Shown: positions 50,963 to 58,991, counted from the stretch's first letter. The stretch is DNA of 64,000 nucleotides from HK1 sp965221725 (GCA_965221725.1 OZ244909.1:1178001-1242000); one strand, 5' to 3'. The notes: generated by a model from the letters alone, not told the origin. Numbers and translations are program-made.

Positions 50963-52705
50963 TCAGGGGCCGGTGCGATTCAGCGCCTCGATCAGCGCCT
51001 GGCGCGTCGAGGCGCGGGTGGAGCGCAGGATGCGCTGCGTGAGCTTGCGGGCCGAAACCACCCGCGTCTCGCCGATGATCTGCTTCACTTCCAGCAGCGC
51101 GTTCGGGTGTACTGAGAATTCCCGCAACCCCATGCCGAGGAGCAGCTTCGTGTAGCGCGCATCGCCCGCCATCTCCCCGCACATCGCGACCGGAATGCCC
51201 GCCTTGCGCCCGGCCGCGATGGTGGTGGCGACAAGGCGCAGCACCGCCGGGTGCAGCGGGTCGTAGAGGTAGCTCACCTCGTCGTCGACGCGGTCGATGG
51301 CGATGGTGTACTGGATGAGGTCGTTGGTCCCGATGGAGAGGAAGTCGAGCCGACGGGCGAAGATGTCGGCGCAGATGGCGGCGGCCGGAACCTCGATCAT
51401 CGCCCCCACCGGCATCGACGCATCGTAGCCTTCGCCCCGCGCATCGAGCTCGCGCTTGCAGTCGCGCACGATGCGCAGCACCTGGTCGAGCTCGGTGGTG
51501 GTCGCGAGCATCGGGATCAACATGCGCACCGGGCCGCCGGCCGAGGCGCGCAGGATGGCCCGAATCTGCGGTCGGAACAGGCTCTGCTCCTTCAGGCACA
51601 GCCGCACCGCCCGCAGGCCGAGGGCGGGGTTGGAGGTCATCGGCGCATCCGGGCGGGCGCCGTCGACCTGCTTGTCGGCGCCGAGGTCGAGGGTGCGGAT
51701 GGTCGCCGGCGCCCCCTTCAGGCCGGCGACCACCTCGGCGTACGCCTCGTACTGCTCCTGCTCGTCCGGCGGCTCGGTTCGGTTCATGAACAGGAACTCG
51801 GTGCGGTAGAGCCCGACCCCGGCGGCGCCGTCCCGCACCGCGCCGGCGGACTCGCCCGGCAGCTCCACGTTGGCCTGGAGCACCACCGGCTCTCCGTCCG
51901 CGGTCACCGTCGGGGTCGCGCGGAGCTTCCGCCGCGCCGACCGGATGCGTTCGATCTCGCGCCGCCGGCGTTCGTAGAACCGCTTGACCGACGCGATCGG
52001 GGATACGACGACGATGCCTTCGCGCCCGTCGAGCACCACCTCGTCGCCGTTGCGGACCAGCGCCGCCGAGCGGTGCAGGCCCACCACCGCGGGGATGTTC
52101 AGACTGCGGGCAAGGATGGCGGTGTGGGAGTTGGGGCCGCCGAACTCGGTCATGAACCCCGCGACGCCCTGATGCCGCATGAGCACGGTGTCGGCCGGGG
52201 TCAGGTCGTCGGCGCAGATGATCCGCCCGGCCACCGCTTCATCGGGTGGCGGCGGTTGCCGATGCCCGTCCCGGAGATGCGTCTGCACGCGGCCGACCAC
52301 ATGCTCGACGTCGTTTCTGCGCGTGCGCAGGTACGGGTCGTCCATCGCGTCGAAGGCCGCGACGAGCGCGTCGCATTCGAGCTTCAGCGCCCACTCCGCG
52401 TTGCACCGCATCTCGCGGATGTAGGCGATCGGTGCGCGCGAGATCGCCTCGTCCTCAAGCATCAGCAGGTGGGTGTCGATGAACGCGGCGACCTCCCGCG
52501 GCGTGCCCTCGGGGATGCGGGCCTTCACCGCGCGGAGTTCCAGGCGCGCGGCCTCCACCGCCCGGGCGAACCGCTCGACCTCCGCCTCGATCCGCGACGG
52601 TTCGAGCCGCCGTTCGACCATCTCGGACCGACCGCGGTCCACCGCGTGCACGCGCCCGATCGCGACGCCCTTCGAGGCGCTGATGCCATGGATGGTGAAT
52701 GTCAT
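50963..52705 (-). CDS. ptsI: Phosphoenolpyruvate-protein phosphotransferase, PTS enzyme I
   Basis: 580 residues, usual EI length, from ATG at 52705 (MTFTIHGISASKGVAIGRVH). Phosphohistidine site MTEFGGPNSHTAILARSLNI (His194), PEP-binding barrel with LYRTEFLFMNR, RTLDLGADKQ, FLSIGTNDLIQYTIAIDRVD and VAMCGEMAGDARYTKLLLGM (essential Cys near 507). Transfers phosphate from PEP to HPr. No sugar permease (EIIBC) or EIIA is in the window, suggesting a regulatory PTS, though other loci may supply one. HPr is 0.7 kb upstream on the same strand. Confidence 0.96.
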   Translation of the reverse strand: MTFTIHGISASKGVAIGRVHAVDRGRSEMVERRLEPSRIEAEVERFARAVEAARLELRAVKARIPEGTPREVAAFIDTHLLMLEDEAISRAPIAYIREMRCNAEWALKLECDALVAAFDAMDDPYLRTRRNDVEHVVGRVQTHLRDGHRQPPPPDEAVAGRIICADDLTPADTVLMRHQGVAGFMTEFGGPNSHTAILARSLNIPAVVGLHRSAALVRNGDEVVLDGREGIVVVSPIASVKRFYERRRREIERIRSARRKLRATPTVTADGEPVVLQANVELPGESAGAVRDGAAGVGLYRTEFLFMNRTEPPDEQEQYEAYAEVVAGLKGAPATIRTLDLGADKQVDGARPDAPMTSNPALGLRAVRLCLKEQSLFRPQIRAILRASAGGPVRMLIPMLATTTELDQVLRIVRDCKRELDARGEGYDASMPVGAMIEVPAAAICADIFARRLDFLSIGTNDLIQYTIAIDRVDDEVSYLYDPLHPAVLRLVATTIAAGRKAGIPVAMCGEMAGDARYTKLLLGMGLREFSVHPNALLEVKQIIGETRVVSARKLTQRILRSTRASTRQALIEALNRTGP

Positions 52706-52892
52706 CGCCCCGCACCGCCGATCAGGTTATTGCCGCGCAAGCGTGAATGATGCCATCGACGCAGTCATGGTGACGGCACCCGCGTCATGTCCGCGACCCT
52801 TGCGCAGGGACTGGGCTGGACTGGGCTGGACTTTCCGGGACGGTCGGGGGCTGAGTATATTTTTGACACAATCCTACAGTGTGGAGGGCGCC

Positions 52893-53162
52893 GTGCATCA
52901 CGAATACATCCGGACGATATCCACGGCCGTACTCGCCATGCTCGCAATCGGCGGCACGGCCGTGGCCGCAAACGAGTACCTGGATGTTCGGGAGCGTGAT
53001 TTGCGGGAACGCATCGAGAAGATCGAAGCCAACGTTGCGGCACTCACGGACAATGTTGCGGTGCTCAAGACCGACGTTGCAGTGCTCAAGACCGCATCGG
53101 ATGAACACGGCCGGATTCTGCGCGCCATCGCGGAGAAGATAGGCGCGGAAGCGACTGACTAA
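52893..53162 (+). CDS. Small exported coiled-coil protein
   Basis: 89 residues from GTG at 52893 (read MHHEYIRTISTAVLAMLAIG), preceded by GGAGGG. The N-terminal hydrophobic stretch with AVA-AN looks like a signal peptide or anchor. The rest is a coiled coil: RERIEKIEANVAALTDNVAV, LKTDVAVLKTASDEHGRILR. A promoter-like TTGACA lies near 52863. I recognise no family; it resembles in composition the DUF1640-type proteins but lacks their N-terminal motif. It lies between ptsI and ptsH on the opposite strand, and repeat A2 starts at its stop codon. Confidence 0.65.
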   Translation: MHHEYIRTISTAVLAMLAIGGTAVAANEYLDVRERDLRERIEKIEANVAALTDNVAVLKTDVAVLKTASDEHGRILRAIAEKIGAEATD

Positions 53163-53264
53163 GGACTCTGGCCAGAATAACTTTTCCTTTCAATGGACCT
53201 GCGCCCCCGGTCCGGAAAGGGATTGGGATCGATGAGGTGGGAAATTGATTTCGGCCAGGATCCT
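53161..53264 (+). repeat. Family A inverted-repeat element (copy A2)
   Basis: 104 bp. Ends AAGGACTCTGGCCAGAATAA and ATTGATTTCGGCCAGGATCC-T are inverted repeats. Interior GGTCCGGAAAGGGATTGGGA is shared with A3. It overlaps the TAA stop of the coiled-coil gene by two bases. The adjoining 53265-53428 stretch shows no identifiable gene. Confidence 0.88.
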
Positions 53265-53428
53265 GAGCATTCGAGCACTGGCGGTTCCGGACGCGCCTTG
53301 CGAGCCGCCTCGGCGGTCGGTGCCTTGCCGGCTCCGGGCAGCCCGGCCACCGCCACGAGCATGTCCTCCGTGGTGATGGCGTTCGTCGGCCGATTGGCAA
53401 CGTGGCCATGACTGCTCGGTAGCCACTG

Positions 53429-53707
53429 TCATTCGGGCTCGTCGAACCGTCCCGCGACGAGGCGCTCGATGGCATCCACCGCCTCGGCGGCGTCGGCGCC
53501 CTGCGCCACGACCTTGATGCGCATCCTCCGGGACGCGGCAAGCATCATCACCCGCATGATGCTCTTCGCGTCGGCCTCGCGGTCGTCGCGGCAGATCCGG
53601 ATCCGAGACTCGAATCCCGACGCCAGCTCGACGAGCTTCGCCGCCGCCCGAGCGTGCAGCCCCAGCTTGTTGACGATCTCCAGCGTCCTGCGAACTTCGG
53701 TGCTCAT
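53429..53707 (-). CDS. ptsH: Phosphocarrier protein HPr
   Basis: 92 residues from ATG at 53707 (MSTEVRRTLEIVNKLGLHAR). Phosphorylatable His18 in NKLGLHARAAAKLVELA and the conserved DAKSIMRVMMLAAS segment (Ser49) are intact. Accepts phosphate from enzyme I. Only 3 bp separate it from the hemD stop, so it is probably on the hemC-hemD transcript, an unusual neighbourhood for HPr. Confidence 0.95.
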   Translation of the reverse strand: MSTEVRRTLEIVNKLGLHARAAAKLVELASGFESRIRICRDDREADAKSIMRVMMLAASRRMRIKVVAQGADAAEAVDAIERLVAGRFDEPE

Positions 53708-53710
53708 CGT

Positions 53711-54916
53711 TCACGCCGCGCCGGAGCCTGGCCGCCCGAATCCGGAATCGAGCCCGCATCGCCCCGGGTCGATATCGGTAGCGGAATCCGTGCCCGCTTC
53801 GCCCGTGCTCACCTCACCCGGCTCCGCCTCGTCCGGCTCCACCTCACCCGTGCCGGCTTCGCCCACGCCCACCTCACCCGGCTCCACCTCGCCCGTGCCG
53901 GCTTCGCCCGAATCCGCCACGGCCCGGGCCGCGGCATCGACGATCGACGCGGCGTCCGCCCCCGCCGCAACGAAGACTCGCGGCAGGCGGTGGGCACGGG
54001 CGATGCCGGCGACCCGCTCGCTCACGGTGACCAGCATCCGGTCCGACAGCCAGGAGGCGATCCAGGGAGCCGCACCCACGAGGTTCTCAAGCGCTTCGGC
54101 GCTCGTCACGGTGACGAGATCGATCGACTCGCGCACGGCTTCCAGCCTCTCGGCCAGCCGTTCGGGGGGGCGCCGGCGGTAGACGTTCGCTTCGACGACC
54201 TCCGCCCCCCGGCGGACCAGCTCCTTGCCAAGCAGGTCGCGGCCGCCTTCGCCCTTGATCACGGCGACGAGGCGGCCGGCCACCCGCCCCGCTTCAAGCG
54301 GCGCACAGGCGAGCAGCCCCTCGCTGTCGAATCGGCCGGGTGGGATGCGAACATCCACCACCCCGCGAGCGCGCAGCGCCTCGGCTGTCGCCGGCCCGAC
54401 GGCGAGCACCGCCGCGGGCAGCCGAGTCGACGCCTCATCGGATGCAGGCAGCCGGTCCGGCGTCGTATCGGGTGTCGGCAGACGGTCCGATGCCGCATCA
54501 GGCGTCGCATCCAGCGACGGCAGGCGGTCCGAAGCCGCATCCAGCGACGGCAGCCGGTCCGAAGCCGCATCCAGCGACGGCAGCCGGTCCGAAGCCGCAT
54601 CAGGCGTCGGCAGCCAGCCCAGCGTCGTATCAGATGCGGACGGCCGGCCCGGCGTCGCGCCGGGCGCCGCACCGAAGAAGCCTTCGACGGCGTTCACGCT
54701 GGTGAACACGATGGCGCACACGTCGGGCAACCGGCGGCGGAGCCGTTCGACCGACCCCCGATCCTCGACCGGCGCGATCGCGAGCGCGGGCACCCGATGC
54801 ACCACCGCGCCCTCGGCCACGAAGGCATCCGCGAGCCGGACCGCGGCGGAGGCGGGCCGGGTCACCAGGACCCGCACGCCGGGCAGGCGTTCCGTTCCTT
54901 TCGCCCCCCGCCGCAT
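53711..54916 (-). CDS. hemD: Uroporphyrinogen-III synthase with internal and terminal repeat expansions
   Basis: 401 residues from ATG at 54916 (MRRGAKGTERLPGVRVLVTR). HemD converts hydroxymethylbilane to uroporphyrinogen III. Recognisable parts are VLVTRPASAAVRLADAFVAE, AIVFTSVNAVEGFF, VLAVGPATAEALRARGV, LVAVIKGEGGRDLLGKELVR, NVYRRRPPERL and LVTVTSAEALENLVGAAPWI. Normal HemD is about 250 residues; the excess comes from a Ser/Asp/Leu-rich tandem repeat (about 90-165) between the first Rossmann-like half and its continuation, and an acidic Gly-Glu-Val/Pro repeat tail (about 330-385). Downstream of hemC, upstream of ptsH. Confidence 0.88.
   Translation of the reverse strand: MRRGAKGTERLPGVRVLVTRPASAAVRLADAFVAEGAVVHRVPALAIAPVEDRGSVERLRRRLPDVCAIVFTSVNAVEGFFGAAPGATPGRPSASDTTLGWLPTPDAASDRLPSLDAASDRLPSLDAASDRLPSLDATPDAASDRLPTPDTTPDRLPASDEASTRLPAAVLAVGPATAEALRARGVVDVRIPPGRFDSEGLLACAPLEAGRVAGRLVAVIKGEGGRDLLGKELVRRGAEVVEANVYRRRPPERLAERLEAVRESIDLVTVTSAEALENLVGAAPWIASWLSDRMLVTVSERVAGIARAHRLPRVFVAAGADAASIVDAAARAVADSGEAGTGEVEPGEVGVGEAGTGEVEPDEAEPGEVSTGEAGTDSATDIDPGRCGLDSGFGRPGSGAA
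54508..54597. repeat. 30-bp tandem repeat inside hemD
   Basis: Three units (one mismatch) encoding the decapeptide AASDRLPSLD, embedded in a wider degenerate array (54420-54645). A second array with 15-bp periodicity lies at 53795-53915 and encodes the acidic tail. All periods are multiples of three. Confidence 0.92.
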
Positions 54917-55083
54917 CAGCAAACCCCGCCACACGGGAACATGATCACAAAATCGCCCCGCGTGGACGCTCGCACACCCGAAATTCGCCGGTATCGCGCC
55001 GTGCTGCAGCCTCTCGGACCGCCTTGCGGCCGCCGCATTTCCGCCGCCACTGCCGCCGCCACTTTCGCCCATCCAGGGGCTCC

Positions 55084-55111
55084 GGTCAGAATAATTCTGA
55101 CCAGGGTCCTA
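55084..55111. repeat. Collapsed family A remnant or short inverted repeat between hemC and hemD
   Basis: GGTCAGAATAATTCTGACC is a perfect inverted repeat followed by AGGGTCCT, matching the outer ends of family A joined without an interior. It overlaps the last bases of hemC. It could form a hairpin in the hemC-hemD mRNA. Confidence 0.6.
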
Positions 55112-56041
55112 ACTTCCGGCCATCGCGTAAACCTCCGCGAGGATCTCGCCGGCACCCTGCGCCAGCACCGCGGACGCGGCCTCCGATCCCAGCGCCTCCG
55201 CCTCCTCCGCGCTGCCGTCGGCCCCGGCGCGCAGGACCCGCGCACCGTCGAGGCTGGCCACCAGCCCGCCGAGACGCATCGCGCCGTCCTCGATCGCCGC
55301 GTAGGCCGCGATCGGCACCTGGCAGCCTCCCTCCAGGGCGCGGTTGAAGGCCCGTTCGGCAAGCACCCGGGCCGTGCTCGGCGCGCAGGCGAGAGGGGCG
55401 ACGAGGGATTCCACCCGTGCGTCCCCGCGACGACACTCGATGCCGAGCGCCCCCTGGCCGGCCGCCGGCAGCATGGTGGTCACGTCGAGCGCCTCGGTGA
55501 TCCGCGCCGCGTGCCCGCCGCGTTCCAGGCCGGAAACGGCGAGGAGGATCGCGTCGAAATCGCCGTCGTCGAGCCGCCGCAGGCGGGTGTCGACGCCTCC
55601 GCGCAGGTTCTCGATGCGCAGATCCGGACGCCGGGCCGCGAGCTGACACCGCCGGCGGAGGCTGGAGGTGCCGACCGTCGCTCCCGGCGGCAGCGCATCG
55701 AGTCCGGCGAAGCGAACCGAGACGAACGCATCACGCGGGTCCGCCCGCGTCATGATCACCGGCAGGTGCAGCTCCGGCGGCAGCTCGACCGGGACGTCCT
55801 TCATCGAGTGCACGGCGATGTCGGCGCGACCGTCGAGCAGCGCGTGCTCGAGCTCCTTGATGAACAGCCCCTTGCCTCCGACTCTGGCGAGCGGGGCGTC
55901 GAGCATCCTGTCGCCGCTCGTGCGCATCGCCACCAGCTCGACCTCGAGCCCGGGATGTCGCGCGCGCAGCACCCCGGCGACGTGCTCCGCCTGCCACAGC
56001 GCGAGCGGACTTCGGCGGGTCGCGATTCTCAGGTCGGTCAT
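55109..56041 (-). CDS. hemC: Hydroxymethylbilane synthase
   Basis: 310 residues from ATG at 56041 (MTDLRIATRRSPLALWQAEH). Polymerises four porphobilinogens on a dipyrromethane cofactor. GGKGLFIKELEHALLDGRAD, ADIAVHSMKDVPVELP (substrate-binding Asp), GTSSLRRRCQLAARRPDL (Arg cluster), LPAAGQGALGIECR and the cofactor Cys in ALEGGCQVPIAAYA are all present. First gene of hemC-hemD-ptsH. Divergent from gshB. Confidence 0.97.
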   Translation of the reverse strand: MTDLRIATRRSPLALWQAEHVAGVLRARHPGLEVELVAMRTSGDRMLDAPLARVGGKGLFIKELEHALLDGRADIAVHSMKDVPVELPPELHLPVIMTRADPRDAFVSVRFAGLDALPPGATVGTSSLRRRCQLAARRPDLRIENLRGGVDTRLRRLDDGDFDAILLAVSGLERGGHAARITEALDVTTMLPAAGQGALGIECRRGDARVESLVAPLACAPSTARVLAERAFNRALEGGCQVPIAAYAAIEDGAMRLGGLVASLDGARVLRAGADGSAEEAEALGSEAASAVLAQGAGEILAEVYAMAGS

Positions 56042-56225
56042 GGTGGATCGGCCTCCTCGTCGGGCATCGGCTTGCCTCGCAAGGCTTATCAGTCATCGGA
56101 TTGCTTCGCAAGCGCTGGTTTGATCGGTTGGTTTGATCGGTGTTGGTTCGATCAGATCCGCGGCCACGGCCAAACGGATGAGAAATGCGGGTTAGTATGC
56201 TTTTCGTACCTGCGGGGGAGTCGCG
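56042..56225. promoter_or_regulatory. hemC-gshB divergent intergenic region with repeated TGGTTTGATCGG motifs
   Basis: The 184-bp divergent region contains three spaced copies of TGGTTTGATCGG/TTGGTTCGATCAG (56116-56155) and two copies of TTGCYTCGCAAG (56070-56113). Direct repeats of 13-14 bp spacing between divergent starts suggest a regulator-binding site, but no regulator is identified. Confidence 0.4.
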
Positions 56226-57179
56226 ATGAGCCTCAGGATCGGAGTGGTGATGGACCCCATCGGGTCCGTCAACGTGAAGAAGGACACCACGCTCGCGATG
56301 ATGCTGGCCGCGCAGCGCCGCGGCTGGGCGTTGCGGTACATGGAGCTCGGCGATCTGTTCGCGCGCGACGGGACGGCCTGCGCCCGGATGCGCCCGATCG
56401 AGGTGCGCGACGATCCGCAGGACTGGTTCACCCTCGGCGCGGCCGGGACCGGACCGCTGTCGTCCCTCGACATCATCCTGATGCGCAAGGACCCCCCGTT
56501 CGACATGGAGTTCGTCTACGCGACCTATCTCCTGGAACGGGCCGAGGCGGCCGGCGTGCTGGTGGTGAACCGGCCGCAGAGCCTGCGCGACGCCAACGAA
56601 AAGATGTTCACCGCCTGGTTCCCGCAGTGCTGTCCGCCCACGCTGGTCACCCGCGAGCAGGCGCGGATGGACGCGTTCCTCGAAGAGCACGGGGACATCA
56701 TCATCAAGCCGCTCGACGGCATGGGCGGAGTGTCGATCTTCCGGGTGCGCGCGGGCGATGCGAACGTGAACGTCATCTTCGAAACCCTGACCCGGCAGCA
56801 GACCCGGTACGCGATGTGCCAGCGCTACATCCCCGAGATCCGCGAGGGCGACAAGCGGGTGCTGCTGATCGAGGGAGAGCCCGTCGAGTACGCCCTCGCG
56901 CGGATCCCGACCGGCCGCGACGCGCGCGGCAATCTCGCGGTCGGCGCCCGGGGGGTCGGGATGGACATCACGCCGCGGATGCGCGCCATCGCCGGCGAGG
57001 TGGGACCGACCCTGCGCGAGAAGGGCCTCGTCTTCGTGGGGCTCGACGTGATTGGCGACTACCTCACCGAGATCAACGTCACCAGCCCGACCTGCATCCG
57101 CGAGATCGACGCCGCGTTCGGGACGGACATCGCCGGCCGGCTCATGGACGCCATCGAGGCGCGGCTCGCCGCCCGCTGA
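56226..57179 (+). CDS. gshB: Glutathione synthetase
   Basis: 317 residues, E. coli-type GshB, from ATG at 56226 (MSLRIGVVMDPIGSVNVKKD). LRKDPPFDMEFVY-type segment reads LMRKDPPFDMEFVYATYLLE; NRPQSLRDANEKMFTAWFP, ATP-grasp DIIIKPLDGMGGVSIF, RYIPEIREGDKRVLLIEGEP and FVGLDVIGDYLTEINVTSPT follow. Joins gamma-glutamylcysteine and glycine. Followed by tonB-like and yqgE genes, the classical gammaproteobacterial order. Confidence 0.97.
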   Translation: MSLRIGVVMDPIGSVNVKKDTTLAMMLAAQRRGWALRYMELGDLFARDGTACARMRPIEVRDDPQDWFTLGAAGTGPLSSLDIILMRKDPPFDMEFVYATYLLERAEAAGVLVVNRPQSLRDANEKMFTAWFPQCCPPTLVTREQARMDAFLEEHGDIIIKPLDGMGGVSIFRVRAGDANVNVIFETLTRQQTRYAMCQRYIPEIREGDKRVLLIEGEPVEYALARIPTGRDARGNLAVGARGVGMDITPRMRAIAGEVGPTLREKGLVFVGLDVIGDYLTEINVTSPTCIREIDAAFGTDIAGRLMDAIEARLAAR

Positions 57180-57243
57180 CGGCAGCACCGGCGGCCGGCG
57201 TATACTCGGCGGGCGAACAGGCGCTTCCCGGACCCCCGTTTCG

Positions 57244-58128
57244 TTGACTGCGCTCACCGCCCATTCCTTCGTCACCGCCGGAGATCGGCTCGCCGCCACG
57301 GCCGTCTTCGCGATCCTCGCGCATCTGATCGTGATTTTCGGGGTGACGTTCGTGCCCGAAACACCTCCGGAGCCGCTGGTCACGACGCTCGATGTGGTGC
57401 TGGTGCCGCGGCGCGCCGACACGCCACCCGACCAGGCCGACTTCCTGGCTCCGACGAACCAGGATGAGGGCGGCAACGACGAGGAGCGCGCGCGGCCGCA
57501 GACCCCCTCGGCGCCACCCGCCATCGTCGCCGACGCTCCGACCGCGGACGACGCTCCCACGCCGGCCGGCGCTCCGACGCAAGTCCAGTCCGCGGAATCG
57601 GCCGATGCCGCACGCGAAGCCCGCCGCACCCCCGGCTCCCTCACCGTGCGCGCGGCCCACGCTCCTCCGGCTCCGGCCACCGCGCCGGCGTCCGCCCCCG
57701 ATACGGCCCCGACGCAGAGCCGTCGCCTGGAGATGGCCGCCCTCAGCGCGGAGATCGAGCGCAAGCTCCGGTCCCGGGCCGAGCAACCGCAACGCAAGTG
57801 GATCTCGGCGCGCACCCGGGAGGACCGGTTCGCCGCCTACATGGTCGAGTGGAGGCGCAGGGTCGAAGAGGTCGGGAACCTGAACTACCCCGACCGCGCG
57901 GCCCGGCTCGGTCTGTCCGGCAACCTGCTCCTCGAAGTCGCCCTCAACCCGGACGGCACCATCGCGGACATCAAGCTGCGGCGATCTTCAGGCGAGCCCA
58001 TCCTGGACGCCGCCGCAGTACGCATCGTGAAGCTCGCGGCCCCGTTCGCCCCGTTCCCGCCCGAGATCTCCCGGGACGTGGACATTCTGCACATCGAACG
58101 CACCTGGTTCTTCCACTCCGATCACTGA
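57244..58128 (+). CDS. TonB family energy transducer
   Basis: 294 residues if the TTG at 57244 is the start (MTALTAHSFVTAGDRLAATA); no Shine-Dalgarno is clear, and no ATG gives the membrane helix. N-terminal helix (AVFAILAHLIVIFGVTFVPE), a long Pro/Ala-rich periplasm-spanning region (about 45-160), and the C-terminal TonB domain NLNYPDRAARLGLSGNLLLE, VALNPDGTIADIKLRRSSGE, AVRIVKLAAPFAPFPPEI. Couples the proton motive force to outer-membrane receptors. In Pseudomonas the gene between gshB and yqgE is likewise a TonB homologue. Confidence 0.88.
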   Translation: MTALTAHSFVTAGDRLAATAVFAILAHLIVIFGVTFVPETPPEPLVTTLDVVLVPRRADTPPDQADFLAPTNQDEGGNDEERARPQTPSAPPAIVADAPTADDAPTPAGAPTQVQSAESADAAREARRTPGSLTVRAAHAPPAPATAPASAPDTAPTQSRRLEMAALSAEIERKLRSRAEQPQRKWISARTREDRFAAYMVEWRRRVEEVGNLNYPDRAARLGLSGNLLLEVALNPDGTIADIKLRRSSGEPILDAAAVRIVKLAAPFAPFPPEISRDVDILHIERTWFFHSDH

Positions 58129-58224
58129 CCCGCATTTCTCGTCGGGCTGCGAGCGAGGGCGCTACGCCGCCGTCCGGGCGCCGCACCTTTCGCGGAGCTT
58201 GTCGCCACTGCGCACCCTGCGATA

Positions 58225-58785
58225 ATGGCGCGCATGAACCTCACCAATCAGTTCCTCATCGCAATGCCGAGCCTTGCCGATCCGAACTTTCATCGGACGG
58301 TGACGCTGATGTGCGCGCACAGCGAGGAGGGGGCGATGGGCATCGTCATCAACCGCCCGCTCGACCTCAAGCTCACCACGGTCCTCGACCACCTGGACAT
58401 CGAAGCGACCTCGCCCGATACCGAGCGGGTTCCGGTGGTGCAGGGCGGCCCCGTGCAGCGCGAGCGCGGGTTTGTCATTCACCACCCACCGGGAAGCTGG
58501 GACGCAGTGGTGAGGGTGGGAGAGGAGATCGGCATCGCGACCTCGCGGGACATCCTGTCGGCCATGGCCGAGGGCCAGGGCCCCGAGCGGGCCATCGTCG
58601 CGCTCGGCTACGCGGGGTGGGGATCGGGGCAGCTCGAGCACGAGGTGCGGCAGAACGCATGGCTGAGCGGCCCGGCGGATGCGCGCGTCATATTCGACAC
58701 GCCCTACGAGGACCGCTGGTCTTCGGCCGCGCGCCTGCTCGGCATCGACCCGACCCTCCTGTCCGGCGAGGCGGGCCACGCCTGA
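58225..58785 (+). CDS. yqgE: YqgE/AlgH family protein (DUF179)
   Basis: 186 residues from ATG at 58225 (second Met at 58234). NQFLIAMPSLADPNFHRTVT, AMGIVINRPLDLKL, VVQGGPVQRERGFVIH and IVALGYAGWGSGQLEHEV are the DUF179 hallmarks. Function is unresolved (AlgH is linked to alginate regulation in Pseudomonas). In related genomes ruvX (yqgF) follows directly; here only a tandem duplication is found. The C-terminal codons are part of the duplicated segment. Confidence 0.95.
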   Translation: MARMNLTNQFLIAMPSLADPNFHRTVTLMCAHSEEGAMGIVINRPLDLKLTTVLDHLDIEATSPDTERVPVVQGGPVQRERGFVIHHPPGSWDAVVRVGEEIGIATSRDILSAMAEGQGPERAIVALGYAGWGSGQLEHEVRQNAWLSGPADARVIFDTPYEDRWSSAARLLGIDPTLLSGEAGHA

Positions 58786-58991
58786 ACGGCGACGCCGTGG
58801 GCGGTCGCGCCGACGATAGCGCCGATAATCGCGCCGACAATAGCGCCCACGATCACGGAGTACCCGCCCACGCCCGGCCCCGGCAGTACGGCGAGGCGGG
58901 CCACGCCTGAACGGTGACGCTGCCGACAATGGCGCCGACAATAGCGCCCACGGTCACGGAGTACCCGCCCGCGCCCGGCCCCGGCAGTACG
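58767..58991. repeat. Tandem duplication of about 100-125 bp starting in the yqgE 3' end
   Basis: Two adjacent copies, 58767-58889 and 58890-58991, both opening GGCGAGGCGGGCCACGCCTG and closing with GCCCGGCCCCGGCAGTACGG. They fill most of the 310-bp gap before the ABM gene. On the minus strand both copies read a Gly/Ala/Ile/Val-rich glycine-zipper-like peptide (GYSVIVGAIVGAI type), with no well-supported start. No ruvX is present. Confidence 0.85.

Noticed and set aside
47927..51115. 1062-residue plus-strand frame opposite polA
   Set aside because: Antisense to DNA polymerase I, His/Arg/Gly-rich as expected for GC-rich shadows.
53265..53428. Minus-strand frame with LVAVAGLPGAGKAP downstream of ptsH as a P-loop gene
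   Set aside because: Too short, no RBS, runs into repeat A2, and the match to a Walker motif lacks the Ser/Thr after Lys.
53654..57247. 1197-residue plus-strand frame across hemD, hemC and gshB
   Set aside because: Spans three real genes in other frames; its repeats only mirror the hemD minisatellite.
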